Assembly: GCA_937924685.1 (NCBI GenBank)
Contig: CALEVN010000005.1
Location: 1 to 27,903, forward strand
Reading direction: 5' to 3'
Origin: an uncultured Candidatus Altimarinota bacterium
Lineage (GTDB): Bacteria > Patescibacteriota > Gracilibacteria > BD1-5 > JAGOOR01
Length of the DNA stretch: 27,903 nucleotides
Shown one piece after another: positions 11,557 to 19,407 of the stretch (position 1 is the first letter of the stretch; each line of letters starts with the position of its first letter). The notes beneath the pieces are model-generated. The model saw nothing but the letters and a program-made list of their open reading frames with translations. It made no database searches and was not told where the DNA came from. The translations under genes and the position numbers were made by a program.

Positions 11557-11587
11557 AAAAACTCCTATCTTGCTAGTAGGAGTTTTT
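11557..11587 (-). terminator. Rho-independent terminator of the LexA-MBL operon
   Basis: A perfect 11-bp inverted repeat (AAAAACTCCTA and TAGGAGTTTTT) with a 9-base loop lies 30 bases after the hydrolase stop. On the minus strand the descending arm ends in a T run. It separates this operon from the methyltransferase-terminase genes. The A and T runs on both sides would allow bidirectional action, but no plus-strand gene reads into it. Confidence 0.8.
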
Positions 11588-11617
11588 GTGTGAAATGGTC
11601 AAGAGATGTGTCACCAG

Positions 11618-12580
11618 CTATACCGAAAATTCTCTTAATAGTTGATTATCATCACAGACTTTCACCTGTGGAGTTCAGTAGCTGTAGTCTATAACTATAT
11701 GTCCTGTAGATGTTTTTGTACCATATAAATTAAGGTTATTAGATCATTGAGAGTAATCTCCATTATAATAACGAGAATCAACTGGTGTTCGATTTTCATC
11801 TGAATCAGAATAGCGGGTTTTTTCTGAAATAATATTGAGTCTTTTTGTTTTTCCTCATTTCATCGACTGAAACAAGCGAGTAGAGAAAGTGCTAGATAAT
11901 CAGTGATGAGGAGCAAGTAGAAAATCCACCCCTAGAGTGTTCATTTGACGGTGTAAATCAGGATAATTTTCCAGAAGGTATTCTACTCCATCTGGCATAA
12001 TGTCGCCGGGCATAAGAGTGGTGTGTCCATTAACATTGATGAATAAAACAAGGCTGATATTATTTGCGTAGTTTGACAGCTGGAGGTTTTGGTGCGTTTC
12101 ACATATTCTTGGAGGAATATAGTACAGTGAAATAATATCAGGATGCCCTGAAATCAAGGGACGATCGGGTCAATTAGGATCGGCTGGTCAATATCCAGGA
12201 GTGAGTTGTCTCATAACTTCAAGGACATGTGAACTTTGATCTTCACCAGGATTTTTAATCCTCTCTGGATTCACATGGAAATGATCACTTTGCTGAGGAT
12301 TATCACTAGGAGCGGTATAATATTTCGGAGAAAAATGCTCATTAAAGTCAGCAAAATCAGCTATATGATCGTTATCTAGATGGCTCAAAAATACTTGATC
12401 TAAATTATATCTTCCATCATTTTGCTGGGGGTATCGTCACAGACGTGACAAAGGCAATAGAAAATCTGTTACAGGCGAAAAATTTCCACTCTTCCCTAAA
12501 TCAATGACTATTCTCCTGCCATCAATCTCTATATATGATGAAAGAGCACCTCAAACATTAAATATGACCTGTTTTTTCAT
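11618..12580 (-). CDS. ComEC/Rec2-type metallo-beta-lactamase-fold hydrolase
   Basis: A 320-residue soluble hydrolase without a membrane domain. The metal motif is SHLDNDH (H67, D69, D71, H72), the Asp variant of HxHxDH. Further motifs are an SLVLFI strand, LMPGD (Asp193) and APHHG (H225, H226), which is the order of the C-terminal nuclease-like domain of ComEC. Reading requires about 8 UGA-Gly codons, including HHG-adjacent and C-terminal ones. It is the last gene of the LexA-led operon, 4 bases after the membrane-protein stop and before a terminator. ComEC-like domains act on DNA in competence, and stand-alone MBL-fold proteins occur in several anti-phage systems. I infer phosphodiesterase or nuclease activity; the substrate cannot be seen. 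Confidence 0.85.
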
Positions 12581-12584
12581 AGAA

Positions 12585-13181
12585 TTATTTGTTATGAATT
12601 ACCTTGTCCGACGACTTCTTATCATGCCAGCTGAAAAAAAGCGGGATGAAAATTATGCCGAGCAAGAAAGAAAAAAAAGTTGTTCATACAGTCCAAAGAT
12701 TTCGGTCTAAAAGGGTTGTATGTTGGGGAGAAAAAGAGACGATCAGTCATACACATCCTGAAATAAAAAGAACAAAAATGTATGCTATAAGTGAATGTAC
12801 ATTAAACGGCTTATACATGGAAAAATTTTCACTGAGATACATCTGATTTTTTGGCAAAAAACTTGGCACTTCTTTTCTGATGAGAAATCATCTTATTGTA
12901 TTCATCTGTCTTGTGCAAAAGACAAAATACACACGATTTCTCAGCACAATTCACAGAGATATGATATTAAATATCAAGAGAAATAGTGATGAAAACTGTA
13001 TAACAATACCCAGATTCTGAACAAAATATGTCCTATCAACTTGAGCAATTGCTCAGAGGACAGTTACAAATATTGAAGCAAGCAACAGTGATAGATTAAA
13101 CATTTTTGTCTGCACAGTGTCGTAGTATCGGTTCTGAGCAAAACATTCTTGGAATTCGGCAATGAGAAAGTCAGTTTTCAT
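12585..13181 (-). CDS. Four-helix membrane protein, hidden under the standard code
   Basis: A 198-residue protein that appears only with UGA=Gly (five in-frame UGA codons). Two hydrophobic hairpins are visible. Helices 1-2 (about 29-45 and 55-80) follow an N-terminal RYYDTVQTKMFN segment. A basic cytoplasmic-looking stretch with TRQMNTIRGFLIR comes next, then helices 3-4 (about 125-145 and 160-180) and a hydrophilic tail. The layout resembles small membrane effector or sensor proteins found near prophage and defence genes, but I cannot name a family. The start ATG 13181 is 5 bases after the upstream stop, and the MBL gene starts 4 bases beyond its stop, so translation is probably coupled. It may anchor or be activated by the hydrolase; that is inference. 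Confidence 0.82.
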
Positions 13182-13186
13182 AGAAA

Positions 13187-13933
13187 TTAAGAAAAAATAG
13201 GGCTATCGTTGATAATATCAAATACACTCTTCTCCAGAAATTTAGGGCAATTTTTTTGAAGAACAGATTTTTGAGTGATTGAGGATTCAAATTGTAATTT
13301 ATACTCTTTGTCTTCAAGAACGAATGGATCAGTTTTGATTCAAAAAAATGTTTGGAGCTCTAGGGAGAGTCTTTCTTTTGCTTTTTTCTGAGCATCAGGT
13401 ATGGTATCTTCATGCCAAGAAAATCGTGTACCCAATGACATAAACAAAAGAATTTTTCCCGTATTAGAAATTCTACTTTGGACTGTATCTTCCAAACACA
13501 TTTCATGGAAATTAGTCGTCGCAATCTGTTTTCCTTTCAGTAAAATTATTATCGTAGAATGTAGAGGATCTTTTTCATTTACTCTTGATATGAGAATTTT
13601 TATATCTTTCCATTCTGTATTTTCTGGTAGGTATTTCCCCATGTAAGCAACTCCAGTTTTATTTTTCTGGTAAGTATCTACTAGTTCCTCAACACCAGAG
13701 GTAGCAGCAGCACGAGCAGCTTCGCTTATAATTTTTGGATCAGTTCCAGCAGGAAGAGCATCTCGAATATGTCGTTCCATAATTTGAGTACTTGTATCCC
13801 TGTTGCCAAAAGTCTTTGTTATTAACTGTGGCTGATTCTGAGATTTGGGTATATTGATAACAGCCTTCTGAATTGGGATTCATGTCGATCATGTTGATCT
13901 TGGCTGAGAAAAATTTTTAGAAAAGTATTCCAT
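13187..13933 (-). CDS. Unrecognised 248-residue protein
   Basis: I do not recognise this protein. The N-terminus (about 1-50) is Gln/Ser/Pro-rich and probably disordered, with two UGA-Gly codons in a RSTGSTGIP segment. The rest looks globular: a helical part with ISEAARAAATSGVEELVDTY, then alternating strands (DIKILISRV, STIIILLKGKQIATT), the phrase ISNTGKILLFMSLGTRFSWHE, and a charged C-terminal third reached through another UGA. No signal peptide or membrane segment is seen. It starts 7 bases after the DUF2188 stop and ends 5 bases before the membrane-protein start, so it belongs to the same operon. ATG 13933 was chosen because the sequence upstream of 13780 stays open and the spacing is tight. 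It may be a regulator or effector; no function can be assigned. Confidence 0.78.
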
Positions 13934-13940
13934 AGTAATA

Positions 13941-14180
13941 TTATTTTTTATCTTTTGGTGGGCAGGGGTCATTCCCGTAAGAATTTGATAGACCAATAGT
14001 ACCATCAAGTTTTTGAACTTTAAGTTCGGCTTTTTGATTGATGGCTATTTTTTTTGCTTCCTTTAGAGCCTCGGCTCTTGTATCAGTATGTAGTATGTCT
14101 TTTTTTGCTCCTGGAGTATGGATTCTCCATTCGTTGCTTTTGTTGTCGGGGGAGACCCAGACTTGTTTCTTCTGTGCCAT
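13941..14180 (-). CDS. DUF2188 domain protein
   Basis: A 79-residue protein matching the DUF2188 pattern: a strand with VWVSPDNKSNEWRIHTPGAKK, a helix EALKEAKKIAINQ, a strand ELKVQKLDG, and the closing NSYGNDPCPPKDKK. DUF2188 proteins are small, of unknown function, and common in bacterial genomes and mobile elements. It lies 11 bases after the LexA-like gene stop and 7 bases before the 248-residue gene, so it is operon-internal. No in-frame UGA is needed. The fold may bind DNA or a partner protein, but that is not established. Confidence 0.85.
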   Translation of the reverse strand: MAQKKQVWVSPDNKSNEWRIHTPGAKKDILHTDTRAEALKEAKKIAINQKAELKVQKLDGTIGLSNSYGNDPCPPKDKK

Positions 14181-14191
14181 AAAAAAGTAAT

Positions 14192-14806
14192 TTAAAAAAT
14201 AGATCGTGGAAACGAATTAATAACAATTCACTGTACCATAAAATCATCGTGCAGGATATAAGGACGATGCTTTGTATTGGTTGAGTGGGGGACGAGAGCT
14301 ACGTAGTCATCAAATATTCTGAGTTCTTTGATAGTTGCACTATCATCAATCAGTGCAACTACGATGTCTTTATCTTTTGCAGTGTGTTGTTCCTGAATCA
14401 AAACTAAATCGCCATCATCTATCTTTATATCTGCATTATTCATAGAATCTCCTTTTGCCCTCAGAAAGAAATATTTATAGGCTGGTTTTGCAATTTGAGT
14501 GGATACAGGGAAATAACCATCAATATTTTCAGTTGCAAAAATTGGTTGTCCACAAGCTACGTCACCCACCAAAGGTACATCAATGGTCATTTGTCACACC
14601 TCTTCAGTTTTTCCAAGCATGAGACGATTATCTTCTCATCTCAATAAGAATCATTCCTCCAGGAGAGCATTGATTATTACCTGCGCAGATCTTGATGATG
14701 CATATCGTAACTCTTCTTGTAACTCACGAACAGTAGGTAATTTACCATTGTTCCTGTAGTAGCTACGCATGTAAGAGAGAGCTTGTTTTTGTTTCGAGTT
14801 GAGCAT
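14192..14806 (-). CDS. LexA-like self-cleaving repressor (S24 family)
   Basis: A 204-residue repressor. The N-terminal winged-helix domain (1-65) has LexA-type TVRELQEELRYASSRSAQVIINAL. The cleavage site VACGQP gives Cys85-Gly86, like UmuD rather than the Ala-Gly of LexA. Catalytic Ser121 (GDSM) and Lys160 (TIKEL) are present. Four UGA-Gly codons are used; the last lets the protein continue past 14230 to GIVINSF, which is needed for the final LexA strand. It probably represses its own operon and is cleaved during the SOS response. A phage-type repressor is equally possible given the neighbouring terminase genes. It leads the DUF2188/248-residue/membrane/MBL operon. Confidence 0.92.
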
Positions 14807-14836
14807 AATTAGAGGTCAAAAGAAAACTACAAGACA

Positions 14837-14864
14837 ATATTACTCACTTGTTTAATTAAATCAA
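14837..14864 (-). promoter_or_regulatory. Candidate promoter of the LexA-led operon
   Basis: Minus strand TTGATT (14859-14864) and TAATAT (14837-14842), 16 bases apart, fit a sigma70-like promoter. They lie 31 bases upstream of the repressor ATG. The tandem TGTGTG repeat at 14871-14890 is just upstream of the -35. Found by eye. Confidence 0.45.
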
Positions 14865-14870
14865 TATATC

Positions 14871-14890
14871 TGTGTGTATTTGTGTGTTTT
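14871..14890. repeat. Tandem 10-bp repeat, possible operator
   Basis: Two adjacent 10-bp units, TGTGTGTATT and TGTGTGTTTT, differ at one base. They sit in the divergent region between the LexA-like gene and the first plus-strand ORF, next to the repressor's -35 box. This placement suits an operator, but the units are not palindromic, whereas most LexA-type sites are. Confidence 0.4.
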
Positions 14891-14926
14891 TCTTTTCAGA
14901 AATCTCTATTTTATAAGTATATCTAT

Positions 14927-15088
14927 ATGGATGAACCAGAATGTTCGGAGCCTGAGTATCTTGGAAGTATCAAATGTGGGAAAGGACGCAAACAGGAAAT
15001 GAAGGTTTATGCAGTTTACAAAAAAATCACACCTGAAGAGCAGGAAGTAATCGACATACAAATTCTGAGAACTCTAGGGTTCTTATAG
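14927..15088 (+). CDS. Small protein, 53 residues, unknown
   Basis: The ORF runs from ATG 14927 to TAG 15088. The protein is polar (MDEPECSEPEYLG..., KCGKGRKQEMKVYAVYKKITPEEQEV) and contains no UGA codon. It is the first gene of the plus-strand side, divergent from the LexA-like gene, which is a usual place for small early phage or regulatory proteins. An in-frame start at 14882 exists, but the ATG at 14927 gives a more protein-like N-terminus. I recognise no family. Confidence 0.5.
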   Translation: MDEPECSEPEYLGSIKCGKGRKQEMKVYAVYKKITPEEQEVIDIQILRTLGFL

Positions 15089-15134
15089 CGTTTAAAAGTT
15101 CCGGGAATATTCTATTATTTTTTACTTTCATCAT

Positions 15135-15299
15135 ATGAAACAACCATCCGAGCAACAGAAAAACATCGTTGGTAAAGCTCTCTATGAACTTCTTGCAATA
15201 TTTAACGAGATAGATTTGGTTGATAAAAATCCAGACAAAGGCAATCCTGATGAAATAATTATCAAACGAGGAAGGAAGAAAATTAGGGTGAAGCTTTAA
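15135..15299 (+). CDS. Small protein, 54 residues, unknown
   Basis: The ORF runs from ATG 15135 to TAA 15299. The N-terminal half looks helical (EQQKNIVGKALYELLAIFNEIDL); the C-terminus is basic (IIIKRGRKKIRVKL). It lies 46 bases after the previous small ORF and 56 bases before umuD, in the same direction. No UGA codon occurs. The basic tail suggests nucleic-acid contact, which is inference only. No family recognised. Confidence 0.5.
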   Translation: MKQPSEQQKNIVGKALYELLAIFNEIDLVDKNPDKGNPDEIIIKRGRKKIRVKL

Positions 15300-15332
15300 A
15301 AAAATCTATTGCAAAAATATATTCACCCGTAC

Positions 15333-15356
15333 TATGGTAAACATACGTTCACCATA
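15333..15356. promoter_or_regulatory. Palindromic operator at the umuD start (candidate SOS box)
   Basis: Two 10-bp arms, TATGGTAAAC and GTTCACCATA, flank ATAC and are inverted repeats with one mismatch. The core AAAC-ATAC-GTTC is close to the Gram-positive LexA consensus GAAC-N4-GTTC. The right arm touches the ATG of the umuD-like gene, so a bound repressor would block transcription or initiation there. I saw no second copy upstream of the minus-strand LexA-like gene, so the umuD-like protein may be its own repressor. Confidence 0.65.
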
Positions 15357-15937
15357 TGAAAGAAAACGAAGATCATAAATACATACCTATTTTAAGGTCA
15401 TATTTCCGCAAACATAAGCGACTCCCTTCATTTGAGGGGGTGTGTGATCTGCTTGGTTTTGGCTCCACTTGATCAGTTACCAAACTGTATAAACGATTAA
15501 TCAAGCGAGGATATCTAGTGAAACAGTGACGCTCATTTACCGTGCAGGAGAAGTTTTTTACTCAGAAAGTATACGAATCAGTGAAGGCAGGTTTTCCATC
15601 CCCCTGAGACGAAGAGAATGCTCACAATATTGATATAGATACTTATCTCATATCTCATCCTGAGAGCACTATCATGATTAAGGTCTCTGGTGATAGTATG
15701 ATAGAGGCAGGCATTCACACAGGAGATATCGTCATAGTTGATAAGGGGATGAATGCCAAGGTAGATCATATTGTTGTGGCAGAGGTCGACCGAGAGTTTA
15801 CTTTGAAATATCTCAAGAAAGACAACAAAGGTTATTATCTCCATGCTGGGAATTCAAAGTATCCTGATTTCCATCCCAGGGAGGAACTCAAGATTTTTGG
15901 AGTGGTCGTGGGCGTTATACGAAAATACCAGAAATAA
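15356..15937 (+). CDS. umuD: UmuD/LexA-like protein with intact N-terminal HTH
   Basis: A 193-residue S24-family self-cleaving protein. The C-terminal part is very UmuD-like: VKAGFPSPGD (cleavage Ala78-Gly79), VSGDSM with catalytic Ser114, and LKYLKK with catalytic Lys151. Unlike E. coli UmuD (139 residues) it has about 65 extra N-terminal residues that look like a winged helix (RLPSFEGVCDLLGFGSTGSVTKLYKRLIKRGYLV), so it may also bind DNA. Three UGA-Gly codons (in STGSV, KQGRS and SPGDE) hide the first 106 residues under the standard code. umuC starts 8 bases after the stop. Likely role: polymerase V accessory subunit plus autorepressor through the palindrome at 15333-15356. Confidence 0.9.
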
Positions 15938-15945
15938 TTTCATCT

Positions 15946-17223
15946 ATGGACTTCAATGTATCAAAGCAGCTCTTTGCCCATATAGACTGTGATTGCTTTT
16001 ATGCAAGTTGTGAGGTCATGCGTGATCCAAAACTCAGAGACAAGTGTGTCTGTGTGGGATGAGATATAATAATTACCAGTAACTACAAGGCTCGAAAGTA
16101 TGGCGTCAAAGTGGGTACCCCTATCTGGGAGGCAGAGAGACTTATACCAAAGAAGGAGTTTGTACTCTTGCCCCCTGATATGAGTTTCTATGGACAGACC
16201 AGTGACCGTATGCACCACTATCTCTCTCAATGGAGTAATGGAGTTGAGAGGTTCAGTATCGATGAGTCCTGGGCTGATATTACAGGAGTACCAAAATACA
16301 AAGGAATGGATGATAAACAGTTCGCTCTCTTTCTTCAAAAAGAACTGCTCCAAAAGGTCGGCATACCCGTGAGTATTGGTGTCAGTAATACACGACTGAG
16401 GGCAAAGATACTTTCAGAAATACATAAACCTATGGGGGTCTCTATCTGAGCAGATTCATACTCTTTTCTAGAAAACGCAGGATTACTCGAATTTTGAGAC
16501 ATTCCCTTTATTGGTCCAGCTTCTCAAGAGAAACTGAAATACACAGTGAAAAATGGGAATATAGCAGGATTTCTCGAAGTAGGATTTTGGAAACTCAAAG
16601 AAGTACTCGGAAAGAATGGCACTGATGTTTGGCTTGAACTGAAAGGAGTGAATGCATTCCATCCCAAGAGACAAGAGACCGACAAGAGCATCTCCGCTAC
16701 TCGGAGCTTCAATTATCATAAGACTTCGGATAAAGGGTTCGTGTGGGATCATCTCATGATGAATTTTGAACGGGCATATGAGCGGTTGATAGATAAGAAC
16801 CTAGAGACAAATCATATTATCATTACCTTCAGAGACAAAGAGAGGAGAGTTTTTGGTCTCGACAAAAGACTTGGAAGACACACACAGAGAAAGACTGAGA
16901 TTATTGATGTTTTGAGTACGCTCTTTGAGGGAATTTATTCCCCCGACACTATCTATCGTACTACAGGTGTTATATTTACCTGACTTGAGACAAACACTCC
17001 AAAACAATACTCTTTTGAAGAACAAGCATATATTGCAGAACTCGTGAAAGACCAAAAATTGGAGAAGATTATCAATGGTATCAATCAGAAGTTTGGCAGG
17101 AAAACGCTCTCTCGAGGATGATCGTGAGCTATCGATCCACGATATATGAGCGAACACCTAGAAGAAAATAAGAACGATGAATGTCAAAGAATTAAAGGGT
17201 TTGTAGAGATGTTGCTCGTGTAA
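15946..17223 (+). CDS. umuC: Y-family translesion DNA polymerase (UmuC-like)
   Basis: A 425-residue error-prone polymerase catalytic subunit. Metal-binding acidic residues are in HIDCDCFYASCE (Asp14) and FSIDESW (Asp106, Glu107). SNYKARKYGVKVG is the usual finger motif, and helix-hairpin-helix, little-finger (KSISATRSF) and C-terminal UmuC regions follow. Six UGA-Gly codons are needed, for example CVGGD, GVSIGA, FTGLE and SRGGSGAID. It pairs with the upstream umuD-like gene, so they probably form a mutagenic polymerase V-like complex under damage control. Plasmids and prophages often carry such pairs; here it lies beside a LexA-like/phage region, so it may be element-borne. Confidence 0.93.
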
Positions 17224-17249
17224 TCGGAAGGGGAGAGTACTTACTCGAT

Positions 17250-17265
17250 ATAAATGGTCATTTAT
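17250..17265. repeat. Perfect short palindrome after umuC
   Basis: ATAAATG-GT-CATTTAT is a perfect 7-bp inverted repeat in the 138-base gap between umuC and the GNAT gene. It could be an operator or part of a recombination site at the right edge of the accessory region. No second copy was noticed. The rest of the gap holds the candidate promoter at 17317-17322 and nothing else I can support. Confidence 0.35.
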
Positions 17266-17316
17266 GGTAGTTTTTATGAGTTCCTTTTTTAGGTGTGCCA
17301 TTTGTCCCATTTTGAC

Positions 17317-17322
17317 TATAAT
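17317..17322 (+). promoter_or_regulatory. Candidate -10 box of the GNAT gene
   Basis: A consensus TATAAT lies 39 bases upstream of the GNAT ATG at 17362. No good -35 is visible at 17 bases. An imperfect hairpin (TTGGTG ... CACCAA) follows in the presumed leader. Confidence 0.35.
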
Positions 17323-17361
17323 TGGTGCTAGACCCGACTGCTCCACCAAAATATTTACAAA

Positions 17362-17859
17362 ATGTACCTCGAATTCCCTAACATCTCACACAATCAATCG
17401 TATCTTGACATGATTCGGGAGTGGAGAGCTGCGGAAGTGCCGACGAGTCCTGGTCGATTATTTGTTGGCGCAAGTTTTGAAGAATTTCTCGCAATAGTCA
17501 AAAAAGATATCACCGAAAATTCTGATGGTGTGAATTCACACCTCTTTTTCCTCGTGGAAGATAAGAGGATTTTCTGAGCAATTCAGATACGTCATAGCAT
17601 CGATCATCCTCGACTGATCGAAGTGGGTGGACATATCGGTTATGGCATTCGTCCGAGCGAGAGGGGGAAGTGATACGCCACTGAGATGCTACGTCAGTGA
17701 CTTATCGAAGCAGAGAAAATAGGTCTCGAAAAAGTCCTCATCACATGCCATGATGACAATATGGCTTCTGCGAAAGTGATAGAAAATAATGGAGGCGTAT
17801 TCGAGAGGCTGGCTGAGAGAGATGCAGAACAATACAGGAGATACTGGATTACGTTGTAG
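17362..17859 (+). CDS. GNAT-family N-acetyltransferase
   Basis: A 165-residue acetyltransferase that transfers acetyl from acetyl-CoA to an amine. Motif A appears as GGHIGYGIRPSERGKGYATEMLRQGL; the Gly of RGKGYA is UGA (17671-17673, residue 104), which is strong support for the recoding because this loop binds the CoA pyrophosphate. Motif B follows with VLITCHDDNMASAKVIENNGGVFE. The whole chain resembles uncharacterised GNAT proteins of about 165-175 residues that act on small molecules, but the substrate is unknown. It ends 3 bases before the convergent transporter stop. Three UGA codons in total. Confidence 0.9.
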
Positions 17860-17862
17860 CCC

Positions 17863-19404
17863 TTAGAGTGAATCGAGTTTCCAGGGTTTTTTTTGACGAA
17901 ATCCCACCAAGATCCAGAGCATCACGAGTAGGCCAAAAATCATAAACATCCCAGAAAATCAGAAAGCAGAAATGAGAGCTCAGGCTCAGATGAGTCCTAT
18001 GGCACTTGCGAGATTGAGAAGTATATTGAGGGGTGCTGCTGAGACATCAGCATCGATGACGGTGAGATCCATTTTCTTCGCAAACGCTTTACTATACTCG
18101 TCGGCAAAAACTGAATTACTCGTTGGATATCCAGCAGCGAATCCGATACTATTTATCAGAGCAAATCATACTATGATGAGTAGACCCATTGTGGCCCCCA
18201 CAGTGTTAAAGAGAGCCATTCCGAGGAGTGCTAAACCAGTCAGTCCTGAACCAATTTGTATGATGTTAAATTTTCACCATTTTTCTGATTGTTTTGTCCA
18301 GAGTGGTTGGAGTCCGTAGGCAGGCATGGCGAGAAGACCTATAAGTATGACGCCACTCTGCACGATATCTTTTACTTGTGGAGCATTTTGCAGAGCGTTA
18401 TCGAGATAGTCGACAAGAAAAGTCGTTACGACAGAATCCCAACATCCGAATATAAATATATTTATCGTAGCCCAAAACAATATTGGTACCAGATTTTTTG
18501 AATCAAAAATGAGATTATACATGCTCTTGAATTCTGTCTTAGTTTTTTCCATAACTTCTGACCATACTATATCTTTTGTGAGTTCTTTTGGCTTCATGAT
18601 GATATAGCTCATATCTCATTTTATCTTTTCAAAATCACCAGTTGAGATAGTTTTTTTTACGTAGGATTCTGTCTCTTGCTCTATGTTTTTTGTTTTTTCG
18701 ATGAGATGGAGGTTTTTGACGGCTCCGAGATTAAATGTCTCATGAGAATTGTCGAAGTACATATAGATGTAGATCCCGACACATACCAAAAGAAAAATGA
18801 GTATAAAAATAATCAGTTCAACAGAAGACGTCTGCAGACTCAAAATTGCTATTGAAAGGAGTAAACCGATGACTCAGCCTATCGCTTCGTAGACATTATT
18901 CTTTGACATTACTTGCGCATACTCCGAAGGATCACATATGTTCAGAAAATAGGCCATTTTTGTCACATCGTAAGATTCCTGGTATGTCCCATAGAGGATA
19001 CTTACCAACACGAGCAAAATACTATTGATACCTGTTGTCAGAAATGTACGAGTTACTTCCCAGGTTGATCAAGTGAGTTTGATACTAAGTCCGGCGGAAG
19101 TTTGTACCAGGTATAGAAAAATAATCAGAATAATAATCATGATAATATTTGCTGTGATAAACATCGTTTTTGATGGAATGTGTCTCTGTATGATACCAAC
19201 GGGGACATCTATACACATTGCCCAGAGACTTCCAATGCCTAAAAATATCCCCACAAGAAAGGCTGATCCGAGAATAAACCCAAAAAAGAACACCATAGTG
19301 AGGTAAAAAGTCGTCCATATTGCTCCATATATCGCCATCAGTGCATAAAAATTTTTGAGACGGATATCTTTGTCTGGAATTTCTGGCGTGATAATTTCTG
19401 GCAT
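17863..19404 (-). CDS. MFS-like multi-pass transporter
   Basis: A 513-residue membrane protein with about 12 hydrophobic segments split in two halves by a long hydrophilic loop (about 205-265: ETESYVKKTISTGDFEKIKG...). The first half has IDVPVGIIQRHIPSK after helix 2, resembling the MFS loop 2-3 motif. UGA-Gly codons join the pieces, for example LTGSTW, AIGGVIG, KIKGDM and EKWGKF. It begins 3 bases after pepD, so the two are one operon; this fits uptake or efflux of peptides or amino acids, but that is only context. The substrate is not determinable. Confidence 0.78.
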
Positions 19405-19407
19405 AAA

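Noticed and set aside
2866..14806. Apparent pseudogenes caused by many internal stops
   Set aside because: All internal stops are TGA, none TAA or TAG, and they fall at glycine positions; the genes are intact under table 25.
17158..17349. A 63-codon minus-strand ORF after umuC
   Set aside because: It overlaps the umuC 3' end in antisense, has no family resemblance, and the gap is better read as regulatory sequence.
17310..17350. A tRNA or tmRNA 3' end, because of CTCCACCA at 17343-17350
   Set aside because: No T-arm with a TTCRANYC-type loop and no matching 5' acceptor strand was found upstream.
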